From assembly GCA_036245525.1 (NCBI GenBank), contig BTPG01000005.1, positions 125,108,264 to 125,172,263 of the forward strand: DNA of 64,000 nt, read 5' to 3'. A program made the position numbers and the translations under genes. Of this stretch, positions 1-9,004 are shown piece by piece. Numbering within the stretch: position 1 is the stretch's first letter; each line of letters begins with the position of its first letter. The notes beneath the pieces were generated by a model. That model saw only the letters and a program-made list of their open reading frames with translations, was not told where the DNA came from and made no database searches. The DNA comes from Semisulcospira habei (taxonomy: Eukaryota > Mollusca > Gastropoda > Semisulcospiridae).

Positions 1-475
1 ACAACAGGCAAAATAGCAAACCAAACAAAACAAACCCAAAACTAAAAGTAAAAAAAAGAAAAGAAAAAGCCAATTTTCGAAGTACTCCTTTCAAGACACA
101 ACAAATACCTGCTTTGACTATGAGGCACATTTTAAAAAAAAAAATCACAATTCCCACAACCATTGGGAGTTTAAAGTGCTCTTGACGCTCTGTGCTTCGC
201 CGGCGCAGATTTGTGGCGTTCACTTCGGGAGATGGATACGAGGGAAGCTTCTCTCCAGCCCAGCCAATCGATAGCTTTAGTTCCCCAGAGAGTGGAGAGC
301 CAGTGCCAGGCTTTGTCCTCTCACCTTTTCAGTCTCCCCGCCCCGCCCCCTCCCCTCCTGCCACGCCATACGCACGGTACTATATTGTATATTTTCGATT
401 CAAGTAAGGCATGTCGTGGGCTTTCAATAACACCTTTAGCGGTACAGCTAAAATAGAACTCGACCGTCAAGAATT
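1..475. other. no recognised gene
   Basis: A-rich start (1-170). Positions 192-407 are open in one frame and give a short Ser/Pro-rich peptide with no domain I recognise. CAG at 206-208 and CAAGTAAGG at 401 could be splice signals, but nothing else supports an exon. CCGCCCC runs lie near 340. Confidence 0.4.
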
Positions 476-564
476 TTAACCGCTTGGCTGTCGGCAGCGA
501 TTTTTGTCGGTGATCCTACAGGAATCACCTCGACAAAAATCGCTGCCGACAGCCAAAGGGTTAA
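476..564. mobile_element. PalB palindrome, intact
   Basis: TTAA at both ends (476-479, 561-564). Arms start CCGCTTGGCTGTCGG on the left and match the complement of the right. The right arm carries the GGAATCACCTCGAC variant, and the left arm has lost bases there. Confidence 0.75.
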
Positions 565-689
565 TTTCATCTGATGAGCCCCTACAGCCTGTAGGCCTAC
601 CACTATCGTACGCGTTCATCTCCAGTAAGGCACTACCTAATCGTACATTTACACCCCTAGAGGTTGACAGCTCATATAAATCAGCCCCA

Positions 690-735
690 GCAAGAGACAG
701 AATTCAGGGTCTCCTGAGAATCTATGTCTCATGCA
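690..735. repeat. PalA hairpin, degenerate
   Basis: Left arm reads GCAAGAGACAGAATTC. The right arm ends GAATCTATGTCTCATGC. The centre is deleted asymmetrically. Confidence 0.5.
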
Positions 736-858
736 GTCCACCCTAACAAAATCGCTTGCACCCAAAGAGACAAAACTCCAGTGATTCTCTGATAGACTGG
801 CACAAGAGATGAAAAAATGAGTGAGTGGAAAATTCTCTTTTTCCATCTATTTTTCAGA

Positions 859-924
859 CAAAATGCATAGATTCTCATGAGCCTGTGCAGAATACAGGGG
901 CTCGTGAGAATCTCCTACTCTTGC
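859..924. repeat. PalA hairpin
   Basis: Left arm carries CATAGATTCTCATGAG. The right arm carries CTCGTGAGAATC, so both arms share the T variant at the CC/TC position. The centre is CTGTGCAGAATACAGG. Confidence 0.65.
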
Positions 925-1022
925 TGCCGCAAGAGATCAATGCAGCAAAAGAGACAGAACTCCAGCGTAAAGCACGAGAGAGATTGGAACTAGAGATGAG
1001 AAAATGTGTGTGTGTGGAAAGT

Positions 1023-1027
<5 letters not shown>

Positions 1028-1079
<52 letters not shown>
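1028..1079. repeat. (CT)n microsatellite
   Basis: Uninterrupted CT dinucleotides. The repeat creates Ser-Leu open frames that are not genes. Confidence 0.95.
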
Positions 1080-1084
<5 letters not shown>

Positions 1085-1124
1085 CTCTCTTCACACAAGG
1101 AGGGCGGAATCTCTTTTTCGTCAC

Positions 1125-1191
1125 GCAAGAGGCACAGATTCTCATGAGCCCCTGCAGGCTGCAGGAACTCATGAGAATCTACGCCTCTTGC
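1125..1191. repeat. PalA hairpin
   Basis: Left arm GCAAGAGGCACAGATTCTCA, right arm ending ACGCCTCTTGC. Both arms carry the GATTCTC variant. The loop is a CTGCAGGCTGCAGG inner palindrome. Confidence 0.75.
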
Positions 1192-1400
1192 TGACGCAGG
1201 AAACACAACTCGTGAGCGACAGAGATTGGCACCAGAGATGAGAAAATGGGTGTGTGGAAAAGTGGAAAAGTCTTCTCTCTCGCCAGGCGAGGGGTTTTAA
1301 TCGATAAACGTGTTTCCTCCTGATACCGTTACACAGGGGCTGGGGTGTTCCTTTGTCTCTCACCTATGCGGCCGCGGTCGTGTCGTGTCGTAACCATTGT

Positions 1401-1509
1401 CAGGTCAGCAAAAGACCTTTGGGCCGACTATCGGCCGCAGTGGGCCCGCGCACGGCCGTGCGCGGGCCCACTGCGGCCGACACCCGGCCCGAAGACCTTT
1501 GCTTAATGG
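1401..1509. mobile_element. PalE palindrome, intact
   Basis: The arms read CAAAAGACCTTTGGGCC and GGCCCGAAGACCTTTGCT around a perfect GGGCCCGCGCACGGCC centre. It is about 107 bp with high GC against an AT-rich background. Confidence 0.75.
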
Positions 1510-2203
1510 AGCAGAGGGCCCGGGTATCTGTCACATACGGCGGTTGACGGAAGAATAATGTGAAATTCACTTCACCGCATCCTATGAGGTATAGCGAATT
1601 TCCAAATCAGTCTTGTGGCGCAGCAGCATCTGGTTTCTGCAGCCACTAGCTATGAGCTCAGACCAAAAAAACAACTGTGGATACTCTTTTTTTTCCCCAC
1701 GAGGACTATTTGAAGGATCTGCTCCAGTCAGTAAAAAGACTTACTAATTCGCAATATCTTTAAAAAAAAAAAATATTATGTTCTTGGTATGTCTTACAAT
1801 AGTGCAGGGCAATTTAAAAGGGCTAGCCTAATTTATCGTTTAAACTTTTTCTTTAGCGGTTGATCGAGGTACAGTATAATATGGACACTGACACTGTACA
1901 AGCTTTTCTCCATGTCTAGCAAAGATGTCCGCCTATCAATTCGCCTACCAATTTTGGTAGTCGTACGGCTTTTATGTGTGTCTGGAAGATACTAATAGAG
2001 ACTCATCTGGAAGACTCACAGACTTCGGTACCTGAGGGGGGAAACGTGTATCGATTTTTTTTCTTGGCCGCTGAACAGACATCGCTGCCCACTCCGCGCG
2101 TATGGCTTCCGTTTTCTGAATCCACGGTAGTGTGAGCCTTACTGAAAGGTTTACAGTCAGAGACAGTGCTGGTAAATGTTAGAGTAAAAACCGCGGAATT
2201 TAT
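1510..2203. other. no recognised feature
   Basis: Nearly 700 bp of moderately AT-rich unique-looking sequence with a few A and T runs. I see no long frame, repeat or hairpin in it. Confidence 0.4.
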
Positions 2204-2298
2204 TTCACCCTTTGGCTGTCGGTAGCGCTTTTCGTCGAGATGAGGAATTACCTCCAGAGAAAAAAAAAACAAACACGCTACCTACAGCCAAACGGTAA
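2204..2298. mobile_element. PalB palindrome, diverged
   Basis: Left end CACCCTTTGGCTGTCGGTAG; right end GCTACCTACAGCCAAACGG. The centre is disrupted by an A run. Its right GTAA is also the left end of the next PalB. Confidence 0.65.
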
Positions 2299-2387
2299 CC
2301 CTATGGGTGTCGGCAGCGGTTTTAGTCGGGATGATTCCTGCAAGGAATCATCGCGACTAAAACCGCTACCTACACCCAAAGGGTTAA
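2295..2387. mobile_element. PalB palindrome, intact
   Basis: The arms are GGGTGTCGGCAGCGG and CCGCTACCTACACCC, ending GGGTTAA. Both arms share the GGGTGTCGG subfamily change in place of GGCTGTCGG. It abuts the previous PalB through a shared GTAA. Confidence 0.75.
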
Positions 2388-2396
2388 GAGACGACG

Positions 2397-2612
2397 TTAA
2401 CCCGTTCAGTGCCGAGAAAAAACTGAACACTACACAACTGCAAGAGGTATAGATCCTCATGAGCCCCCGCAGTTGCGGGGGCTCATGATGATCTATACCT
2501 CTTGCAAACACCACTTTGAATCAATGTTTCTGGGACAGCTAGGGCTTTTTGGTGTGGAGTTATTGAAGATTGCAGAAGAACAATCGGCGTCAGCTGACAC
2601 TGAACGGGTGAA
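2397..2612 (+). mobile_element. PalA full element with TTAA end
   Basis: Starts TTAACCCGTTCAGTGCCGAG and ends CACTGAACGGGT-GAA, so the ~15-bp terminal inverted repeats are distinct from the central hairpin (2440-2505). Both hairpin arms share the GTATAG variant of GCATAG; one later position differs. It lies 10 bp from the preceding PalB, forming a cluster of three elements. Confidence 0.7.
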
Positions 2613-2810
2613 ATTTCAGTTTCGAGAGGTTAGCACTGGCGCGGCCATGTTTGGTCAAAATCAAACCACGGAGACCGCCTAAACTACTGTACCCTAAGAC
2701 ACACAGTGCATATTGGTTTTCTTTCTTTCTCAGACTGTGCGGGTCTCGAAAACTGAGAGGTAGGGGACGAGGTTTAATGTAAACCGGAGCAGAGACCTCG
2801 GTACCTGAGG

Positions 2811-2845
2811 GGGTGGGGGTGGGGGGGGGGGGGTGGGGGGGGGGG
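2811..2845. repeat. G-rich tract
   Basis: Nearly pure G with a few T. It creates artefactual Pro-rich frames on the minus strand. Confidence 0.9.
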
Positions 2846-2914
2846 AGCAGTTATCGATTTTTTTTTCTTCAGCTATCCAGAGAGCGGTGCCTCGGCCTGA
2901 CCCTTTTCCTTTCT

Positions 2915-2982
2915 GCAGGAGGCACAGATCCTCATGGAGCACCGGCAAGTGGTAAGGTCTCATGATAATGTATACTTCTTGC
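2915..2982. repeat. PalA hairpin, diverged
   Basis: Left arm GCAGGAGGCACAGATCCTCA; the right arm ends TATACTTCTTGC. Several arm mismatches. Confidence 0.55.
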
Positions 2983-3088
2983 GACGCAAAATGCTGCAGC
3001 AGGGACTCGATCGTGAGAACGTGCGCCTCTCGCAGACAAAAAGGTTCCATTCTCGGATGAGGAACAGAACAGAACTCGCATAACAACC

Positions 3089-3242
3089 CGGGGCCAGTTG
3101 ACTGAGTGAGCTCAGTCACTGAGCAAGTTGCTCCGCTGTATTGCTTGAGTGACCTTAGTCCTTCGCCAGCCACTGAGCAAGGTACTCCGCTATAGCGGAG
3201 CACCTTGCTTAGTGGCTGCGCAGGACTAGGCTTACTCATGGG
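3089..3242. mobile_element. PalF palindrome with extra arm
   Basis: GGGGCCAGTTGACTGAGTGA opens it. A perfect core GCAAGGTACTCCGCTATAGC continues to GGAGCACCTTGCTTAGTGGC. An additional partial left arm (GAGCAAGTTGCTCCGCTG) precedes the core, so one arm is partly duplicated. Confidence 0.65.
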
Positions 3243-3342
3243 CTGTTGTTCTGCCGTGCCTATTTCACGGACCTAAGAAACCTCGAGGTCTGCAAAAGTT
3301 CTCACTCCTACAGCGAACGGCATCCCTTGTGAGGAGACGGTG

Positions 3343-3370
3343 AGACACAGATCTTCACGAGCCTATAAAG
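3343..3370. repeat. PalA half-arm remnant
   Basis: AGACACAGATCTTCACGAGC resembles one arm only; no matching right arm. Confidence 0.3.
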
Positions 3371-3585
3371 ACTTGTTGTCGCTTCTCAGCGTCCATGCCT
3401 TGAGGTAGTTTTACACCCGCGCTCCTCTTCCTCATGAACTCACGGTGATGTTCAAGCAGCGATTGTAACGGTGGTTTAAAGCTGTTGAATAATTGATCAG
3501 TGAATGGCCTATCTGGAAAAAGGGTGTGTGTTCTCCTCGGTCTCTGCCGCCTGTATTTGTGGAATGATACTGGTGTAGGTGTGTG

Positions 3586-3659
3586 CCTTCGGCTGTCGTA
3601 GAAGAGATTTTTGTAGGAATCAACTCGACAAAAAACGCTATCGACATCCAAAGAGTTAA
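3586..3659. mobile_element. PalB palindrome, left arm truncated
   Basis: The right arm AACTCGACAAAAAACGCTAT ends AGTTAA. The left arm CCTTCGGCTGTCG is shortened. Confidence 0.55.
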
Positions 3660-3717
3660 ATATAAATGATATCGGTTTTTGGGCATCCGTCGTTAAACTG
3701 GTGTCTGCTGAGGTCTG

Positions 3718-3825
3718 TTGCATGAGTGAGTAGTCCTGCGCCAGCCACTAAGCAAGGTGCTCCGCTACAGCGCAGCAGAGCACCTTGCTTAGTGGCTGGA
3801 GCACGACTAAATTCACTCATGCAAA
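3718..3825. mobile_element. PalF palindrome, intact
   Basis: TTGCATGAGTGAGTAGTCCT to ATTCACTCATGCAA, with the core GCCACTAAGCAAGGTGCTCC. Arms pair over nearly the whole length. Confidence 0.75.
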
Positions 3826-3834
3826 TGTCCCCTG

Positions 3835-3896
3835 ATGTCTGTGATCTTGGCCTTTACAGCTTTGAGTCGTAAGGGCCAAAATCACAGACCAGCTCA
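3835..3896. mobile_element. PalC palindrome
   Basis: TGTCTGTGATCTTGGCC pairs with GGGCCAAAATCACAGACCAG. The outer left end is eroded. Confidence 0.6.
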
Positions 3897-4033
3897 CACT
3901 AATTATAACAATAACTTTGAAATGCATCAACATTAACAAGAAAGTTTGACGGCTAGGAACTGTCACAAAGTTGTAAAGTTGTAAATTTGGTGACTTCTTC
4001 ATAACAGCCCAAACCACAAATCAGTACAGAAAT

Positions 4034-4035
<2 letters not shown>

Positions 4036-4096
<61 letters not shown>
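4036..4096. repeat. (GA)n microsatellite
   Basis: Pure GA dinucleotides, followed by TTGATTGATTG. Confidence 0.95.
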
Positions 4097-4099
<3 letters not shown>

Positions 4100-4167
4100 A
4101 TTGATTGTACATTGCTTAACGTCCCGACAGCAACAAGGCTTTCTCAGGACGTGCCTGCACTGCTTGT

Positions 4168-4171
4168 GAAA

Positions 4172-4196
<25 letters not shown>
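4168..4196. repeat. poly-A tract
   Basis: Run of about 28 A. Confidence 0.9.
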
Positions 4197-4202
<6 letters not shown>

Positions 4203-4429
4203 AGAAAATTGAATGTATGTCGCCAGCCGGTCAAATACGTTAAATAAACCTACATCATGGGGCCTAAATAAAGCTGTGACCATTTAGCAACACACATCCA
4301 ATATCAGTCAAGAGCTACAGGCAGCGCAGACAGTAGGGAGAGTTTTAAAAAGACAAATACAAGTGAATGGACCAAGGGTAGACAGAAACACATGCCCCAG
4401 AATAGAAAGGAAACCCACCCTGTGGGGCT

Positions 4430-4433
<4 letters not shown>

Positions 4434-4517
<84 letters not shown>

Positions 4518-4557
4518 ACTGAATGAATGAATGAATGGATGAATGAATGAATGAATG
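4434..4557. repeat. (GA)n then (GAAT)n compound microsatellite
   Basis: GA to about 4513, then GACT and a GAAT tetranucleotide run to 4557. Three overlapping minus-strand frames here are artefacts. Confidence 0.95.
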
Positions 4558-4627
4558 AGTTTGTACACATGTAAACACACAACGACCGGAAGATGACAAG
4601 ACAAATGCAACACTTACTGCAAATAAC

Positions 4628-4699
4628 TGTGTGCTGGTCTGTGGTTTTGGACCTTACGGCTAGAAACCGTAAGGTCCAAAATCACAGCCCAGCACACAA
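4628..4699. mobile_element. PalC palindrome, intact
   Basis: GTGTGCTGGTCTGTGGTTTT pairs with AAAATCACAGCCCAGCACAC, with CCTTACGG/CCGTAAGG at the centre. Confidence 0.75.
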
Positions 4700-5691
4700 T
4701 ACTATCCCACACCCCTCAGTCACTGAGTTATCCTCTTACCTGGCGGCTCACCTGCGACAGGAAGTAGGTAAGAGAACGCCGGGGCGCACGCAAACAAGCC
4801 ACAGGATCTTCGTCACTAGAACCTCCTCAAAATTAAAAAAATCAGCGTTCTCTTCAGGTGATGTTATTTATACACTGTAGCTCAGCGCAGCTGACTGGAT
4901 TTCCCCGCCCATTCCAACAACAGTGACTCAATGTCTAGAACAGAGTCGGTGTTGGGCAATGGATAAATCACAGGTGATTTAATTCCAACGAGAATCCAGG
5001 CACACAGTCACAAAGTGAAGTGACATCAATTTTCCAGAAGGTACAGTTAAGTTTTAGTTCACACGGGCGTGACGGGTCAGAAGATGCTATATGGTGTCCC
5101 GTGTCCAACTTCGAAGAGCATTAAACACGTGCGCGTTGCAAAGTCGCTAAAAGTGAACGTTGCGGGTATGCTTAATCAGAAGTTGGTTTGTGCGCGGTCC
5201 TAACTTCGACTGCAAAGTTTCTCAAACTGCGAATAAGAATTAACAGGTGTACAGATCCTGTTCTCATTCAAAGGTAATGTGCCGATTTGACATCCAAGAG
5301 ATCAGTGTCACCAATCTGGATCACGTTTCGAGTACAGTCCAATTCTACTCGGACAAAGATTTCACATGTGTAAAACTCAATTGCACAGTCCGCTTTTACT
5401 CAAAGATGTCACAGGTGTTCAAAAATCAGGTATTTTTCTCATCTAACATTCGCCGCTGCCTGTGTACAAAAAAAAACTTCAAATCCAAGACCGCAGAAGG
5501 CCCCGCAGACAGACGGAGAGAGACAGGGAGACCTGCGCCAGGTATAACCTCTGCCAATGACGCACCGCTCCAAACTGAGGCACCGGGAGCGCGCTAGTCT
5601 CACCTGATGTGGGTGTGACACGGAGAGAGGAAAAAGGGGGTGGGGACGGGGACTTCTGGCGGTACACTCCGCAGCCAACCCAATCTCATCT
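4700..5691. other. no recognised gene
   Basis: About 1 kb of apparently unique sequence. A 116-residue frame at 5247-5597 has no domain I recognise. Weak internal similarity links 5333-5360 and 5383-5402 (ACAGTCC followed by TTCTACTC or TTTTACTC). Confidence 0.35.
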
Positions 5692-5724
5692 GCAAGAGGC
5701 ATAGATCCTCATGAGCTCCTGCCT
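5692..5724. repeat. PalA half hairpin
   Basis: One good arm, GCAAGAGGCATAGATCCTCA, then sequence stops matching at CTCCTGCC; the right arm is absent. Confidence 0.6.
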
Positions 5725-6038
5725 TTTGTCGGCACAGGATTGAATAGATCTGCGCGCGTCGATTCCTCACTGAGAGGAAACCGGGACTTGGGGGTTGGGT
5801 CTGTGACTAGGTACCGGTGCGCGTGTGCCGGTGTGTGTGTGCCCGTGTGATCATCTCGCCCCCTCCGGTTACCGTCCATAACCCCACCCCCAGCTACTCG
5901 CCAGCCTCCCTCCCTCCTACCCATCCCCATCCCCCCCCCCCCCCCCCACCAAACCGCCACTTCCAACGGTCACGGCTTATCTCTGTCAACATTGGTCTGG
6001 CTTCGGAAGGAGAGACAGAGAGAGAGAGGGGGCCGGCT

Positions 6039-6073
<35 letters not shown>

Positions 6074-6370
6074 GCTGGGTGGGGTTGGGGAATGAAGGGC
6101 CTTAGAGTGCTGCAACAGGCCTAAATCAGTCTATTACTATTTAGTGGTGCCACCATCGATAGAGGTATGTCTGGTTCAATAGCAACTTGTGCCGGGTTAA
6201 CCCTCTGAACAGTTCCCCAATTGTAGGACAAAGAACAGACGCAGGCTCACACAAAATGCCGTATACGTGTAATCACTCAACGCAAAATAAACTCTTTCGC
6301 ATGAGGAGCTCAGATACTTTTCCACCTTTGTGGACAATAAAGTATATCCATCTTAGATGCCATTGACCTC
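5725..6370. other. low-complexity stretch
   Basis: Holds a poly-C tract (about 5930-5948), GA runs (6011-6060) and poly-G (6061-6070). GTGGACAATAAAGTA near 6331 resembles retrotransposon tails seen again at 43206. Confidence 0.5.
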
Positions 6371-6403
6371 AGCAAGATGTGCAGATTCTCATCAGTGACT
6401 TCA

Positions 6404-6470
6404 GCAAAATGTATAAATTCTCATGAGACCCCGTAAATTGCGGGGGCTCATGAGAATCGTTACCTCTTGT
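6404..6470. repeat. PalA hairpin
   Basis: Left arm GCAAAATGTATAAATTCTCA, right arm CTCATGAGAATCGTTACCTC. A partial extra left arm (AGCAAGATGTGCAGATTCTC) lies just upstream at 6371-6394. Confidence 0.6.
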
Positions 6471-7076
6471 GGAGATAACTAAAAAATATAAATCCGTGAC
6501 TGTGCTACCGACATACCTTTAGCTTATCAACTCAACAACCCTCTAGTTCCATTTTGACACCCTTCTTCCATTCTTTGTTCAATCCATCCACTGACGCTCA
6601 GTTCCATCCATCCGGTCTTCTTGCTACACCGCTACCCCTCCTCCATCCTACCTCTACCACTCCTCCGCGGTACCCCATCCCATCCAACCCCACACCAACC
6701 TACCCGACCCGACCCCACCCACTGGTCTCTCAGTTCGCCTGTCTTCTGCCTCTGCCAAGGTGGGTTGGGCCCGCCCCGGCCTCCTGACATAGCCGCTCAA
6801 TTCGCAGACTGAAACCCGCGTGTCCCCCATAGTTTAAGGACGACAGGTGAGAAATAGTTTCATGAACCGAGCCTGAAAGGGGACTGATTCTCTCGCGTCT
6901 CTGCAGCTTGTTGGATCACGAGGGTCTGTGTCTGTTGTAGATTGGATGGCTTTCGTTATACATATTGTGCTGGTTCGTGGGTTTTGTCGATCTCGGAACC
7001 GTAACCCAGAAGGTTTCCTTCGCTTAAGACGCATAGAAGTACAATCGTAAAGTGTGGACTGATCAAGTTCTTCCCA
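6471..7076. other. no recognised gene
   Basis: C-rich (6554-6790), then mixed sequence; no domain, repeat or hairpin that I can support. Confidence 0.35.
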
Positions 7077-7117
7077 GCAAGAGGCAGAGATCTGCGCGCG
7101 AGATCTATGCCTCTTGC
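7077..7117. repeat. PalA hairpin, centre-collapsed
   Basis: GCAAGAGGCAGAGATCT and AGATCTATGCCTCTTGC flank GCGCGCG. The inner part of both arms is gone, yet the remainder is still a palindrome. Confidence 0.65.
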
Positions 7118-7559
7118 CGGATGGCTAGGTTCTTTGTCATCGCCCTGTCGATCTGATAGAACCACCGCCCGCCAGGCCTCGCGAATAGGCCTACCTGTCG
7201 CAGGTGTAGCGTTATGGGGAAAATGCGGCAAGGCGGGCTCCCGTTTCCTAGGCAACGCGACATCAATATTCCCCAGTGTTCCTTGAGTGAAGGGATGCGC
7301 CATTAACCATCACCCCCCCCCCCACTACCCCCCTTCTCTGGCGTTCTCAAATCTCCTCACCCTCTCCTCTCCACCCACCCTCCCATCTAACGGTTCCTAT
7401 TTGTGCCCGCTGGCCTGGTCGCGGTGATTCGTAGACTTGGGGACGCACTGAGATTTTTTGTTGTTGTTTGCTCCCAGAAGCGGCGTCTTGCGGCATGTAT
7501 TTTTATGTATATGTGTGCCGGCTTTTGAACCTCGCGGCTTGCAAGCGCAAATATATATA
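7118..7559. other. no recognised feature
   Basis: C-rich around 7310-7385 and a short TA run at 7550-7566; otherwise nothing recognised. Confidence 0.35.
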
Positions 7560-7667
7560 TATATATTGAGGAGCAAAAGAAATGCGAGATTTTTTTAATC
7601 ATGGGAAACATCATCGGAAACACTTTGGTTCCAAAAATGTCGCATTTCTTTTGCTCCTCAGTGTATA
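7560..7667. mobile_element. PalI, mariner-like MITE
   Basis: Inverted ends GAGGAGCAAAAGAAATGCGA and CGCATTTCTTTTGCTCCTC are flanked by TATA on both sides, consistent with TA target use. An inner pair, GGGAAACATCATCGGAAACA, is also present in the second copy at 59104. Confidence 0.6.
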
Positions 7668-7915
7668 TTGACACCTTGTCATCGCAGAACATTTCTTTCT
7701 CAATTTTCTGAATTATACTCTGGTGAGTTATCCAAATAAAAACACTTTTAAATAATAATAAACTGGTGTATCATGACTGAAATATTGTTTAATTTCAGTC
7801 CTTTTTAAAAGGCGACAGGCTGAAAAAGTACAGAAAGGAAGAATTATTGACATAGGGCAAGAGAGTATTTTTTAAAGGCGCAACAACCGAAAGTCGACTG
7901 TCGGGTAACACATAT

Positions 7916-9003
7916 AGTCCACAAGTTAGGAAGGTCTACAGTGCACCCCCCCCCCCCAGTACTCAATAAGATGGGTTTCAAAGTGTTCCTTAGTATATCC
8001 TGAGATGTTTAAGCCATATTCCCCAAAAATCCTTAGGAACACACCAGAGATATAGCCGATGGCGCAAGGGTACCCCCATTCACGCTCTTCGCAGGTGCTA
8101 AAATGAGGTTGAGAAACATTTACCTCTAAATAAATCAGAATTCATTCCAGAAACCCAAATCAGGCAATATTATGTCAAGGCACACCTTCTGCATCCTCTG
8201 CAAAAAAAAAAAACAGAATGAAAAAATATTGAATCTCTGGCTCACAGTGAAGGTATTTGTGCACCCAGTAAACGGCCATTTCTGCGAAATCGCAAAAAAA
8301 GACAAAAATAATGTGTCAGATGGCTTCAGACATTTTCTATAGCACTGACAGTCCATTTTCAGGTTTACATCATTAAAACAGGATGTCACAATTATTATAA
8401 ACTTGACTAGGTGATGCTGTGATCCCTGTGAGTGTCACAGTGGTTGATTTTGTATCCCTACCCCCAAGTTGTAAAAATACACAAAATTAATTAGAAAAAA
8501 ATGCTTAAGTTATTCCATTTTATTTTGACCTCTCTTTACCTATTAAGTTTCAATAGTGTGAGCATAAAGTGCAAGAAAATAAGGAAAGTTGGCATCCTTT
8601 ACGGTACATTCGTGATGAATGATAGCGTTTTTCCCAATTAAAATTGCCAAATTGGGAAACGTACGTTGTTTCCGGTGCCCTCAGAAATTTTGTATACAAC
8701 CGATAGGTCTTTGTTAGGTTTTATTGGTTAGGATTGAGTACCACAGTTACTCACAACCTGATTTTGTGATGCTATGATGCATTTAGGGGCCACAGTGGCT
8801 GAATCTGCTGCCCTACCCCCATTTTACCAGTATGCAAAGTAACGCAAAATAATCATAAAAATTGCTTACGTCATACTCCTCTGTTTAAATATTTTTTGTT
8901 GCCAGTTTTTTTTTTTTAAGTATGCATATTGAACATAAAAAGTTGTGATCATTTCATTAATTTCAATGTAACCCATCAATTTAATTGTAACTATTTTTAA
9001 CTG
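7916..9003 (-). repeat. inverted arm (left) of foldback element
   Basis: About 1.09 kb that reappears in opposite orientation at 11331-12410, and again at 37552-38640. Outer end near AGTCCACAAG; inner end near TTTTTAACTGG. No coding frame is maintained. It contains a poly-C tract at 7945-7959 that is poly-G in the opposite arm. Confidence 0.85.
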
Positions 9004-9004
9004 G

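Larger units (their letters stand above)
700..1290. repeat. tandem array of PalA-bearing units
   Basis: Three units each hold a PalA hairpin (690, 859, 1125). Each hairpin is followed by a flank reading roughly GAGACAGAACTCCAG, then AGAGATTGG, then CCAGAGATGAGAAAATG and a GTGTGTGGAAA run (near 765-830, 945-1020 and 1203-1262). The second unit is expanded by a CT microsatellite. The flank is shared as well as the hairpin, so these look like tandem duplicates rather than independent insertions. Confidence 0.6.

Noticed and set aside
192..456. Promoter and first exon at the window start
   Set aside because: GC boxes, a TATA-like string and a GTAAGG are present, but none is positioned convincingly and the peptides have no recognisable content.
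4434..4613. Overlapping Ser/Leu-rich open frames on the minus strand
   Set aside because: They are read through GA/CT dinucleotide repeats; all dinucleotide-driven frames in the window were dismissed for this reason.
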